Notes under the pieces: generated by a model
The model's input: the letters and a program-made list of their open reading frames with translations, nothing else
Database searches by the model: none
What the model was told of the DNA's origin: nothing
Position numbers and translations under genes: made by a program
Shown here: positions 1-9,954 of the stretch, piece by piece
How positions within the stretch are numbered: position 1 is the stretch's first letter
How the letters are laid out: the number at the start of each line of letters is the position of its first letter
DNA from: Isoetes taiwanensis
Taxonomy: Eukaryota; Streptophyta; Lycopodiopsida; Isoetales; Isoetaceae
Reading direction: 5' to 3'
Length of the DNA: 64,000 nucleotides
Assembly: GCA_021234155.1 (NCBI GenBank)
Contig: JAJEKV010000002.1
Coordinates: 23,390,942 to 23,454,941 of the forward strand

Positions 1-517
1 TCCTAGCTTCCTTGTTTGCCCCTAGGGCTACAGTAGCACCTCTTGCTCCTAGCAAGTATTGTCTCATAGTGGACATCAAACGCTGTTCTCGGGCATTTCC
101 CTCGGAAGCCCAAGTACTTAACTGCTCTTGAAATTTATCCAAAATTTCTTCAAGCAGTACTTGCTCATTGCGAGTTTTATTCAACTCCTCATTAAGCTGG
201 TGGAATTGTTGTTCTAAAGGTTCCTCAGTTCTATTATTCTGCATCCAAGGGATTTCCATAGAGGGATTTACATTACCTTATTGAGGTTCTCCTTCCTAAG
301 GATCACCTTCTATGGTAACCGCCTCTTGAGTAGGATTCCTGGTGCCATCCCTGACCGCCGCTACCTCTACCTCGAATTCACATTCAGGTAGATCATCATC
401 CAGGTGGATGTCCTGCAAAGATGGCAATAGGCCGTCATCACCAGGGTGAACTTCTGCAATACCATCCACTAGCTGCCCCGCACCCTCTGGAACATTCTCA
501 TGCCCCTGATATGCCAT
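1..517 (-). pseudogene. gag-like N-terminal region of the left LTR element
   Basis: Starting at the ATG at 517, two bases past the PBS, the minus strand codes for an acidic segment (MAYQGHENVPEG...) to about residue 74, where in-frame stops occur near 298 and 283. After the stops the same frame continues with a coiled-coil-like stretch (QLNEELNKTRNEQVLLEEIL) and a basic segment to the window edge. This order, acidic leader then coiled coil directly behind a PBS, is typical of plant retrotransposon gag N-termini. The capsid domain is not in the window. The stops indicate decay. Confidence 0.5.
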
Positions 518-519
518 TT

Positions 520-532
520 GACTCTGATACCA
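520..532 (-). other. Primer binding site of the left LTR element
   Basis: Minus strand TGGTATCAGAGTC matches the 3' end of plant initiator-Met tRNA apart from the last bases. It lies five bases inside the LTR end at 538. Confidence 0.75.
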
Positions 533-1016
533 AAAAATGTCACGAGTTAAAAAAGCTTCCCAATAACGAAAACACCAACGATCTACCACCCACACCATGA
601 ACTCACAGAGCTTCCCATGATCGCTGGACTTAGTCTCCCAGAGCACTAATCAGGAAGTCAGGCTTCCTCTTGATTCTTTCCAAAAGAATCGAATGGCCTT
701 GAAACACAAAGATCAAAGAATTGTCTTCCCAAGGTAATTCCTATGATGCAATCTAAACTCTTGCAATCAATGTCTATAACCGCAATCAGATGCAAACAAA
801 GCTCTTGTATCCCAAATATAAAAGAAACTCTTGCAAGTTGATTCTTCCAAGCAATTGAATTCAATCTTTTTCGTGCTATCCAAACACCACCCAAGGTGCT
901 TCAGAGGGTCGAAATTAGGCTATAGGGCCTCAAGTAGTTTATAATCAAGTCTATAAGAGAGTCAGAGATCATTGCCTTCTTCAAATCAATCGATCCTTGA
1001 ATTCGAGTTCCAGGTC

Positions 1017-1024
1017 TATTTATA
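1017..1024 (-). promoter_or_regulatory. TATA box in the left LTR
   Basis: Minus strand TATAAATAGACC lies about 480 bp upstream of the LTR 3' end, a usual place for a retrotransposon U3 promoter. No other promoter element is recognisable. Confidence 0.5.
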
Positions 1025-1509
1025 CATGTAATCCCATGCAAATCTGACCTGCCCCAGGTGGAATGCATGCATGGACATGCACAGATTATAGGAGAATCTG
1101 ATCTCTGCCATCCAGCACAGACGTATCCTGAAGAGGTTCGAAAAGTTCGAACCTTTTTTGGCTCCTTTTTCTATTTATTTAATCAAAATCAATCCAAACG
1201 AGACATATGGCAACCTTAAACAATAATAACCTTGCCAATTTCGTTATCTAATGCTTGTTATAACAAACATTAGAAGTTGGCCCATAGGCACAACTCTAGC
1301 TAGCCCCGATAATAACCCTATAGCCCGATTATGGGCTTATGATCTGTCGCATAGCAACTGCACCCCGGCATTCTATCTGGGATACTCTTGTGCTTATGGG
1401 ATTCTATCAGGAGTCCATTAATTTCTGCCAAACCCCTGGAAGCATCTGTAACCACAACTAGGAAGTAGCACATCCAAAGCCCACAAAGCATTACATTTTT
1501 TCCAAGCAA

Positions 1510-2089
1510 GCAAGCAAGCAGAAGTCAAAAAGAAGATATTCAGAAGGTGCTTAGCCTTGGTCAAATTATCCTTAGTAGCTTACACTAGAAGAAAAGTATT
1601 GTCTGTGAACTGATTGCAAATTATCTGTGAACCATCAGCCATACTCAAACCTTGGAGGAAGGAATCATCCACCACACTTCAAAGGAGCTGCCACAGATCC
1701 TCATCAATAATGGTAAAGAGAAAAGGTACCAGAGGGTACCCCTGTCTTTTACCTCTGCCCACGGAAAAAATGTTAGTTGGCCCATCCTAAAATGAAATTG
1801 CGGCCTTATTAGACTTCAATAACTTCTACACTGTTTCAAAAAATATGGGTCCACATCCTAGCTTATGCATGATCTGATGAAGCAAAAAAATCCAAGAAAC
1901 ACTATCATGAGCTTTGGCAAAATTAAGCTTGAGGTATACAAGATGTTTAATACTCTTAGCAGTTGCAATGTTATCAAGAATATGCTGCTCAGAGAAGAAG
2001 CCGAATTGTTCCTGACTAATGAAATCCGCCAGTATAAACTTCAATCTCTTTGCATGCACGTTTGCTATGATTTTGTAGACCACCAGCAA
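1510..2089 (-). pseudogene. LINE reverse transcriptase fragment
   Basis: The minus strand from 2089 reads YKIIANVHAKRLKFILADFI, then EQFGF, DNIATAKSIKH and KLNFAKAHDSVSW. These match the L1 RT blocks usually written YKIIAKVLANRLK, EQ-GF and KLDFAKAYDSVSW. Further on come GRGKRQGYPLVPFLF (usual RGVRQGDPLSP-LF) and FTDNT where the catalytic FADDT is expected, so the metal-binding Asp pair is damaged. Stops at several points show it is non-functional. Confidence 0.8.
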
Positions 2090-2795
2090 GCTCTATGACC
2101 TTGGAAATGAACGTGATGATACAAGTGTTCAAGATCTTTGTTCAACTGATGAAACTATAGAAGGTTCTGTTATGCCTGCCATAGCAGCTCAGATGTCCAC
2201 TCTTAAGAGATCCTAAAGAACTCCACAGGGATGTCATCTGTACCAGGATATTTATCATTAGCCATGAGGTTTATAGCTTCCTTGAGATCAAGTATAATGA
2301 GTGGAGCTTCTAGATGCTGCCACTGGGTAGAGGAAATTATATGAGAAACTTTGGATAATACAATATCTCGCGCTCCATCTTCGAAAGGAAGAGATATTTC
2401 CGCAAAGAAAGAACTAAAATATGCAGAGAGGAACTATATTAACTGCTCTGGAGAGAAAATGACATCTCGATGATCACATTGAAGAGAAGATAGAGCAAAA
2501 CTCTGACATTTTATGCGAGTAGACTTGAAGAAATATTTTGAACAGCTATCATCATCTTTGAGCTACGATAGTCCTGCTTTTAATTTGTTCGTCCTTACCG
2601 TTGCTTCCTCCAATTCCTATATCTACTTTACTAGTTCTTTCTCTTGTACATGATTGACATTCTGATTTCTGAGCTGCTTCAACTCGTCATATTTTTGCGT
2701 CGATATAGCTCTTCCATAATAAACATATTTTCAGCCCCACTGCTTTGCAAAAGCTTTGTCACTGACAAGAACATATATGAGCATCTTCATTAGGC

Positions 2796-3612
2796 TCACC
2801 AACGGAGCAATAGACTCCCAAACATGTTTGCAACGTTCAATGAAGTTCTCATGAGACAAATACTAAATATTGAGCCTGAACAAAGTCTTTTCTCGAGGTT
2901 GAGATGGAAGGTTAGTGTGTGTGTTAATCTGAGGATGGTGGGGTCAGATACTGTCTGTAACACGTAATTCTTGCGATGTAGCTCATGAAGTCTGTATTGC
3001 GTGTGTATATTTGCGTAGCATCTATCATGCCTAGATGCTACTCCCATGCCCCCCAAAGCCCCATTAGACCAAATGAAGTCACCATCTCCTAAAACCTCAA
3101 GAAAGCCATACTCGAAGAGAAGTTTCATTATTCTCGAAGCCTGAGACCATGTTGCCGCAAGGAAACCTGTCTGCTGCTCCTTCAACCATATTAAAATCTC
3201 CAAGAAGTAACGAGGCAATATCAATGCCCCATTTTTTTCCTTATTCCTCAAAGAAGCCCACATCTACGCCCTCTGCCTAGGGACAATGGATGCATAGATG
3301 TTGATAATACCCCCTCGTGTCCATCTTGCATTCAATTAATCACAGTCCATCTGCCCTTTTTATCCTTAGCTTGAAAATCTACTCTAATGCTTACAGACCA
3401 AGAAATGAAAGTCCGAGCGCGAGCTCTACCAGAAACACTTACTAAACCAACATGTTGATAGCCCATGACATTTCACAATTCGCCAAGAGAACCTCTATAA
3501 CATTTATGCTCTTGCAAACAGAGAATCTGCAAAGCAAGTCTTCTAACTACTTGTGCATCTCTAGATATGGAGGATGATTTAAGACCCCTAACATTCCAAG
3601 AAAGAACATTCA
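2796..3612 (-). pseudogene. LINE ORF2 endonuclease domain
   Basis: The minus-strand ATG at 3612 opens MNVLSWNVRGLKSSS, the classic start of the plant L1 apurinic-type endonuclease. It is followed by LQILCLQEHKC, which carries the catalytic-Glu motif (usually -QET/EHK). An in-frame stop lies near 3476. A longer open stretch 3263-2796 resumes with FLEVLGDGDFIWSNGALGGMG and RHDRCYAN, corresponding to the F-W-N...G...RLDR block. The C-terminal SDH motif is not intact. This is the upstream part of the same ORF2 as the RT fragment. Confidence 0.75.
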
Positions 3613-4030
3613 TTTCAAGGTATATGATCTAACACACCTTTCTTCCTTCTCTTTGAACATCATATATGACTAACACAAGTTTATCAGTTGGTTGCATTAT
3701 CGTGTTCCCATTGAGAGAGACCTCTGAAGCCGATGGTGAATTGCTTGTGCCATATTCCATAAAAGAGAAAGGATTTGCACTTTCAACCTCATCAGTTCAT
3801 TGAAATTGTTGAATGCGCTAATGCTTTCTTGATGTCACCTCGGTCCATCTCTTCTGAGCTGGAGAAGTTGGGACTGAGAGAGAGATCGACTGTGATGACA
3901 TTGGCTGGTGAAAAGGTGCAGATGGCCCTTGCTCTGATGACGATGGCTGACGAGAAGAAGGAGATAGTGAAGCAGAGGGATGAGCAAGTAGGTGGGGGAG
4001 AGCATGACCAGAAGAAAGCGCTTGTATATC

Positions 4031-5458
4031 TTAGAAAAGAGAAGCACGAAAAAATGATGCCCAGACTGGATTGGGCAGTTGAAGAGGTGATTCACCAGCA
4101 ATAGACTGTGAAGCCTTAGCTGCAAGGTCATTAGGCAGGCTAGCGGAGGCCGAAGATGAGGAAGCCTTAGGAGCAACAGACTTAGAGAAGAACAATTTGC
4201 AAGATGGAAACCAGCGAGACAAATCATCTTTATTCAACAAATGAAGTTTAAAATGAGAATAAAACTGACCACTCCGAATGGCTACATGATCGGATCTTAT
4301 CCATTAGAAGAGCCACATAGATTCATGCCTCCAGCAATGAAGTGTGCGATGTGGACACCCATGGCCCTTGCAATAGACTTGAATAACAAAGAGATTAATA
4401 AATCAGGAGGCAAGTCAAATATTTAAAACTAGCATGGAACCTTTGCTTTGAGAGGTAAGTCAATTGAGAATCCTGGGAAATAGTTTTGGAAAAGAATCAA
4501 TATACCACCCATAGATTCCACAGACCTCGTCACCAGTTTATCAACGTCTACTGCACTTTCAAACATGACAAGAAATAAGTCCTCACCCAAAAACTTAATA
4601 GATTCATAGGGACTGATATGGTTGTTGCTTGAAAGCGCACTAAGCCATCCAGAAATTTATTTCAAATCAAAATAGCCACCTATCCAGTACCTAACTACAG
4701 AATAAGCCATCAAATGCTCTATATACCTCAAATGTTTTCCCTGCAATCTGGACACTCTATGCACATTAAATGTTCTTCCTGAAATTTGGATGACTACAAT
4801 ATCCCTATAACGTCCGCCGTATGGGACTTCTTCGATGTCGCCACTAGCAGGTGATGATAGGCAGGATTTAGCGACATCATTTTTTATGTAGCATCATGCC
4901 CTCTCTGGAACAAAGGATATGGCTTCTAGTACTTTGTCGCTATATTGCGGTGGTACAATCCTTTTTAAGACAATCACTAAAGCTAGATTGGGATACACAT
5001 TGGACATAGTCATTCATCCTTCATGCATTATTAGGTTGCATGCCATGGAACTTGAGGTCATTATGGCGAGCTTGTGGATGCCCAAGGTCAGATCCTTTGC
5101 TAGAGACTGAGGAAGAGGACCTAGTCTCATGTGCTTGCACGTCAAAGGAAATGACTTGGATCACAATCTCTGCCTCTCGCATCTCTGCATCCATTTCATT
5201 CGGGGTAGAATTGCACCTTCCAATTTTTGGCGGAGTGCCAATAGTTTTGTCTTGACAGACTGAAGCATGGAGAACCTGTGTCGCTTCCTGATACCCTTTC
5301 ACATCATTCTGTTCATCATGGAGGCCATTTAAAAACTCATGAACCCCTTCAATATGGATATCGATAGCAGACACTTCATTCACGAGCTTGTTTGCCGTAG
5401 ATGATACAATTTCACGAGAGTTTTCTGCCACAAAGCCAGCTTTCGCTAATCCCTGCAT
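4031..5458 (-). pseudogene. LINE ORF1 (DUF4283-like) remnant
   Basis: An open stretch 5458-5021 (MQGLAKAGFVAENSREIVSS...) is followed downstream by a broken region. Around 4640-4430 it reads YESIKFLGEDLFLVMFESAVDVDKLV and FSIDLPLKAKVPC, then FDLPPDLLISLLFKSIARAMG near 4400-4330. The last two resemble the end of DUF4283 in plant L1 ORF1 proteins (P-x-W-hydrophobic-LP-x-LL-...-A-x-x-IG). A Ser/Ala-rich tail (4240-4031) precedes ORF2. Assignment of the 5021-5458 piece to ORF1 rests on position only. Confidence 0.5.
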
Positions 5459-6128
5459 ATGGCTATTTCCAGCACTGTCAGAGGAAGCATATCAGAACTA
5501 GGAAGTATATCAGAGGCATTTGGGGCTGTTTGAGAAAAAGACTGACTCTTGAGAGGGTGTTGGGATTTGGGTGGAGGGAACCACATCATAATCCTCCTCA
5601 TAGTCATAAAAATCAGATGGAATAGAATTCAAATCCATACCTCATTGTTGAGGATAGCCCATCCTCTTTTGTTTGGGCATGTGAATGATTCATGGCTGAG
5701 TAAGCGGCTGACTCAGCAGGGTATCAGCTCGACGGATTCTGGGGCATCAGCCCGCGCAAAGAGCATCTTGCGATGCTGACTCCGTGCTGAGGGCAAATTT
5801 CAGTGCTGATTCAGCATTGGGTCTGGGCTTATAAAAAGCCCAGTCATGTGAAGGACCCATTAGATGCCACTCGTCTATCTTCCAAAGTCGAATCTGGCCC
5901 TTAGGTTGGTGGTTTTGTGTGCTCTAGACTAGGGGTTTGTTTCGTAATTCTTAATTAGTGGGATTCCTTCTCAAGAAGTTTCCGGAAATCAGGCATGTAA
6001 CATGTGTATGTGTTGTAAGATCATTTTCTTGCCTGGCAATAATAATAATAACACGTTTCCGCAACAATAAACAAGTGAAGTACTACTTAATACAGCTAGG
6101 CCTCTAGTTTTTCACATCCATTTCTAAG
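5459..6128 (+). promoter_or_regulatory. Intergenic region, candidate promoter and 5' UTR of the hydrolase gene
   Basis: No coding region is seen. TATAAAAA at 5830-5837 precedes the hydrolase start by about 290 bp and is a plausible plant TATA box. Just upstream (5690-5820) lies a stretch with several GCTGA/CTCAGC repeats in both orientations. An (AAT)n microsatellite lies near 6040-6055. The 5' boundary of the LINE on the other strand is unclear, so part of this stretch may be LINE 5' UTR. Confidence 0.35.
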
Positions 6129-7311
6129 ATGGGAGAACGCCCCGCATATATTCTCCTCTGTATTCTTCTTGCTTACAAAAGCCTGCTTCCAATTGGAGCC
6201 GATTCAGCGTAAAGCTCTGTCACGCTGATAATATTTTCAATCCAAATCTAAACTAACGCTTCATTATGTATTATAATCAGGGGACACCACTTCGTACTGA
6301 TTCATGGAGCTAGTCATGGAGCATGGAGCTGGTATAAAACTCAAACTCTGTTAATAAATAGTGGGCAGAGAGTGAGCAGCTTGGATTTAAAATCAGCTGG
6401 AATCAATGGGTATGATCCCAATCTCATCAAATCATTTGTGGAATACACACAGCCTCTTGTGGATTTTATGGAAAGAATTCCAGACTCTGAAAAGGCACGG
6501 CCGATCCTTTGATGCTAATTTTTTCTAATCCAGTGCTAAACCAGAATGGATATGTCAATTTGATACAGGTAGTGCTTGTGGGTCACAGTTTGGGAGGACT
6601 AAGTTTGGCATATATGGTAGAGCTATTTCCGACTAAAATTCTTGCATGTGTATACGTTGCTGCATTGGGCACTCCAAACGGACTTCCTCCACAAGATCTT
6701 ACCGTGGTGCGTAGTAATTAATTGATTAAGATTCTCCTTGCCAATATTTAATTCTGATTTTCTCTGCATTTTAGCTGTTGAATAATTCTGATTTTCTCTG
6801 CATTTTAGCTGTTGAATGGAATAGCCACAAATTTATTTACCCCAATTTACGCAAATCGAACATCAGACCGACCAACGAGCGCTGAATTCAACAATATAAG
6901 CCAATTTCTCTACAATACCAGTCCGCCTGAGGTGAAAAATATTTCCCCCTTTTTTCTGCACTTTTTAAGATAAGATTATAAACAAAAAATTGTGATTTGC
7001 AGGATGTCGTATTGGCTGCTTCACTTGTGAAAGCATTTCCCTATGAAGCAATGGCCAATGCTCAATTTAACATTACAGCAAACCGCTTTGGAAGCATTCC
7101 CGGATTTTACATTAGAACCCTTGATGATAATGCTTTAGGTGATGCATTGCAGACTTATTTTATAAGTCGGTTGAAGCCGCAGCTTGTGCTGAGTATACAG
7201 TCTGATCACAGCCCATTTTTCTCAGCTTCTTTGCACCTTCACAAATTACTTTTCCAGATTCTCCAAATTATTTCTACCAAAAAGACGCTGCTGGGGAGCT
7301 ATAGATCATAA
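6129..7311 (+). CDS. Methylesterase/hydroxynitrile-lyase family alpha/beta hydrolase, five exons
   Basis: Proposed exons are 6129-6208, 6281-6494, 6569-6706, 6809-6931 and 7003-7311, joining to 287 residues in frame. Exon 1 gives a hydrophobic N-terminus (MGERPAYILLCILLAYKSLL) that looks like a signal peptide, unusual in a family whose members are mostly about 260 residues and cytosolic. Exon 2 starts GHHFVLIHGASHGAWSWYK (oxyanion-hole HGA). Exon 3 has VVLVGHSLGGLSLA (nucleophile near Ser105). Exon 5 has YIRTLDD (likely Asp226) and SDHSPF (His254), so the triad is complete. This family (SABP2, MES) hydrolyses methyl esters of hormones such as methyl salicylate and methyl jasmonate; the substrate here is unknown. 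Intron 2 needs a GC-AG pair, and intron 3 has a duplicated acceptor. The family call is firm; the exon joins are inferred. Confidence 0.8.
6749..6816 (+). repeat. 34-bp tandem duplication carrying a 3' splice site
   Basis: Two identical 34-bp units (6749-6782 and 6783-6816) each contain the polypyrimidine tract and TTTTAG of an intron acceptor plus the first bases of the exon. Acceptor AGs lie at 6773-6774 and 6807-6808. Only the second keeps the hydrolase frame, because 34 is not divisible by three. Confidence 0.9.
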
Positions 7312-7312
7312 G

Positions 7313-7372
7313 CAGATGACTTCCTCATTTTAGTTTTTAGTTCAGATGACTTCCTCATTTTAGTTTTTAGTT
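7313..7372 (+). repeat. 30-bp tandem duplication in the hydrolase 3' UTR
   Basis: Two copies of a 30-bp unit beginning CAGATGACTTCCTC (7313-7342 and 7343-7372) follow directly after the stop codon. The second small tandem duplication in this gene. Confidence 0.85.
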
Positions 7373-9954
7373 TGGAAGACTTATTTCCTGATTTCTTGCT
7401 ATAACATATTCCTAATATCAATCCAGAAAAAACGTTTATCATTAAGCACTAGTAAATGTGCTACGGCGTTGCCCGGCTAATGTCTTGGCTTGTGTTTTTA
7501 ATTGGCCTTTAACGCCCATTTGACAACAACACATGTTGGATATTGACAAGAATAGATATGATTCGCTTTTGTGAACATTCTTGTTGTTGAAATTGTCTAA
7601 TGACATTTTTTTATCAATGTATTAACCTTGCGCTTATGTATTAACCTCACTAAAGCATGTATTTTTCATGATAGTGGTACTCTTGTCCAACATTCTTATG
7701 CATAAGAGGGTGCATGTTCATTAGGTTATGCCTTAATAATTAAAAGTGACTTTAGCATGTATGATGAAGATGAAAGCACATTAACAGTTGACAATGTGGT
7801 GAAATTCGAGGAACAACATTGGCCCTAAACTCTTACAAGTGCAAAAAGAGTTCTTTACGAATTGAGATGGCAAATAGCGAGTGTTGAGATGTCATTTGAC
7901 TAATGAGATGTCATTTGACTAATGCTGAGTATTACCTATAGTGACACATTTATGAATCCATTCATTGCCGTTGCTTAGGTCAAATTTTAGGCCTTTTGTG
8001 TGCCTAAAACGGAGTATTAAACTACAGGTAGTTAGAAACCATAATCAATTCTAATGCACAACATATTGGTAACTACACATCGTTGCAATAGTTTCCTTGA
8101 ACACAGCATGCTTCCATTAGTGGGTTCAATTTTCTCGTCTAAATACAGCGACTAAACCATGATTTCATTTGTGTTTGATGATGTAAAATATCAATTTGAG
8201 CTAGTGAGCTAAAGACAATAACTTCTTTGTTTTATTTGTCTTGCAGACATGTACTTGATAATAATTATGTGACCTCAGTGAAACTTGGCCACATAAAAAA
8301 CATGGAGATAACAACAATAACTGGCCAACAATGTTCTGGGCTTTTCAGAACTGACCAATTACTTGAAGTACACTATTCAAACCTCCTAATAACAAACCTA
8401 CGACATTATACTACTAAAAATAGTTGCATATCAAAGTTTCTTAAGTGCATTATTTTCAAAAGTATAATCCTTGACTTGGCTCTCATGTTTATTCATGTCT
8501 GCCTGCAAATACTAAATAACATCTGCAAATAGCCAACCTTCCAAATGATACTACCAAAATTATTTATATCTATTTAGACACTAATTGAATTATCTCTACT
8601 TTGCCTCAGATTTTCAGTAATCCTTAACTCTGCGTTCAACTACAAATGATGGCTGACTAAAGACATGTCTGCTAGTAAGTAAACCATAATTGCTAGTTAT
8701 CAGCGTAGCAACTCTAGTCCAAACAAATTAGACCAAAACCTATCAGCGACAATGAAACTCTGCAAGTTACTCAGCAACCTGCTGCTGCTTAAAGCTAATC
8801 ATTATAGAATCATAATGCACTCTGGAACTTTAGACTGTCTTTAGAGACATAAAAGTCAAACCTTTTGGAAATCTTAAAGGAAGGCCGTTTGCACTTTAAA
8901 TTATCTTGGTAGTAATCTGGCAGGCAAGTACTCTGTTGCGGAGGTGTAATATGTCTGGCCATATGCTCTTCTACATAGGACAATTCATTAGCCTGCAAGG
9001 TTTAGAAGCAATGACCCATTCAAAATTTTCAAGATTATTCTCATTGCAGAATTCAGTTTTACAATTTCGTATTAAACTAACTCAGTCAGAGGATATTACC
9101 TATTGTGCAGGTGCTATAGCTGGGAAGCATGGTCTTGCATACGTCCAAAACATGTTCGTCATAAAAAGAAAATTTTAAAATGTCTACATCTCAAAACCAC
9201 CAATAATTCGGCATAATATTTCAGTAATTTGTATAATGACGAATCAGATTAATACTTGCTATAGAGTTTTACACTATATGCTAGTGACATTATCATTTGA
9301 ATGTTTGAACGACCTTGAAATCAGAATATATCTGTGCCTCAAGATATGATTCAATGTTCTGCATCAACAACACAACTATTAATAAATATGTAGTTAGAGT
9401 TCCGGACACCTTACCGTAATTAGTCACTATGCTCTTATACACCTTACTGTCAGTTATACCTTACGTCTAGGCATGAAAAAGCAGAAATGACGATCACTGA
9501 ATCCAAAATGGAAGTATAAATAGCACTTCACCGTATTTTAAACATAAAATTTTTATTGAATGCCACATCTTGCAAAGCTGTTAGAGATGCAACTAAACAG
9601 ACCTAGAGTTTAGAACTATTTTGATAAACGGTAATGGGGTAAAAGCATGAAAGGGTGTACGTACATCGTACTGAATTGAAGGACGAATTTGTGCTTTTTT
9701 GGGGTACATTTTAGATGTACATCAAGATACTATGGTTTGTCGTTTTGTGTCAGATATTGAATGATTGCAAGATCATCCCTGACATTCCCCCCGAAATTCT
9801 TGGTTAACCACCGAACCACCGAACCAAATTGAATGGATCCGTCCCTCCCTTTCCGAAATTCCCCCCTTTCACAGGACGAACACCGAAGGAATTCCAGAAG
9901 CAAACACATGCCAATTGAATCTACAAGAAATACAAATCAATTTCAATCTGTTCA

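Larger units (their letters stand above)
1..1205 (-). mobile_element. 5' end of an LTR retrotransposon (LTR, PBS, gag start)
   Basis: Read on the minus strand, an LTR-like region (about 1205 down to 538) ends in GTGACA. Five T residues follow, then a primer binding site TGGTATCAGAGTC, then an open gag-like start running off the left edge. The LTR start near 1205 (minus strand TGTCTCG) is inferred, because the second LTR and the target duplication lie outside the window. A TATAAATAG box sits on the minus strand near 1017-1024, as expected for a U3 promoter. The element abuts the 3' end of the minus-strand LINE remnant and may have inserted into or beside it. Superfamily cannot be fixed without pol; the initiator-Met-tRNA type PBS is common to Ty3/gypsy and Copia. 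Confidence 0.65.
1290..5458 (-). mobile_element. Decayed L1-type LINE
   Basis: Reading from 5458 leftward there is an ORF1-like region with a DUF4283-type nucleic-acid-binding segment, a Ser/Ala-rich stretch, an endonuclease start, and L1 reverse transcriptase motifs ending near 1300. All parts are broken by stops and frameshifts. No poly(A) tail or target duplication was found; the 3' end seems replaced by the LTR element at 1-1205. This order (ORF1, endonuclease, RT) is specific to plant L1-clade elements. Confidence 0.8.

Noticed and set aside
3775-4426. Plus-strand ORFs 3775-4104 and 4241-4426
   Set aside because: They lie opposite the LINE ORF1 remnant and show no domain.
8227-9178. Small ORFs of 101, 90 and 62 residues repeated in every Helitron copy (for example 8227-8532, 8810-8998, 8906-9178)
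   Set aside because: They are conserved because the Helitron unit is repeated; overlapping ORFs on opposite strands, no recognised domain and exon-like edges (TTGCAG) suggest captured exon scraps, not genes.
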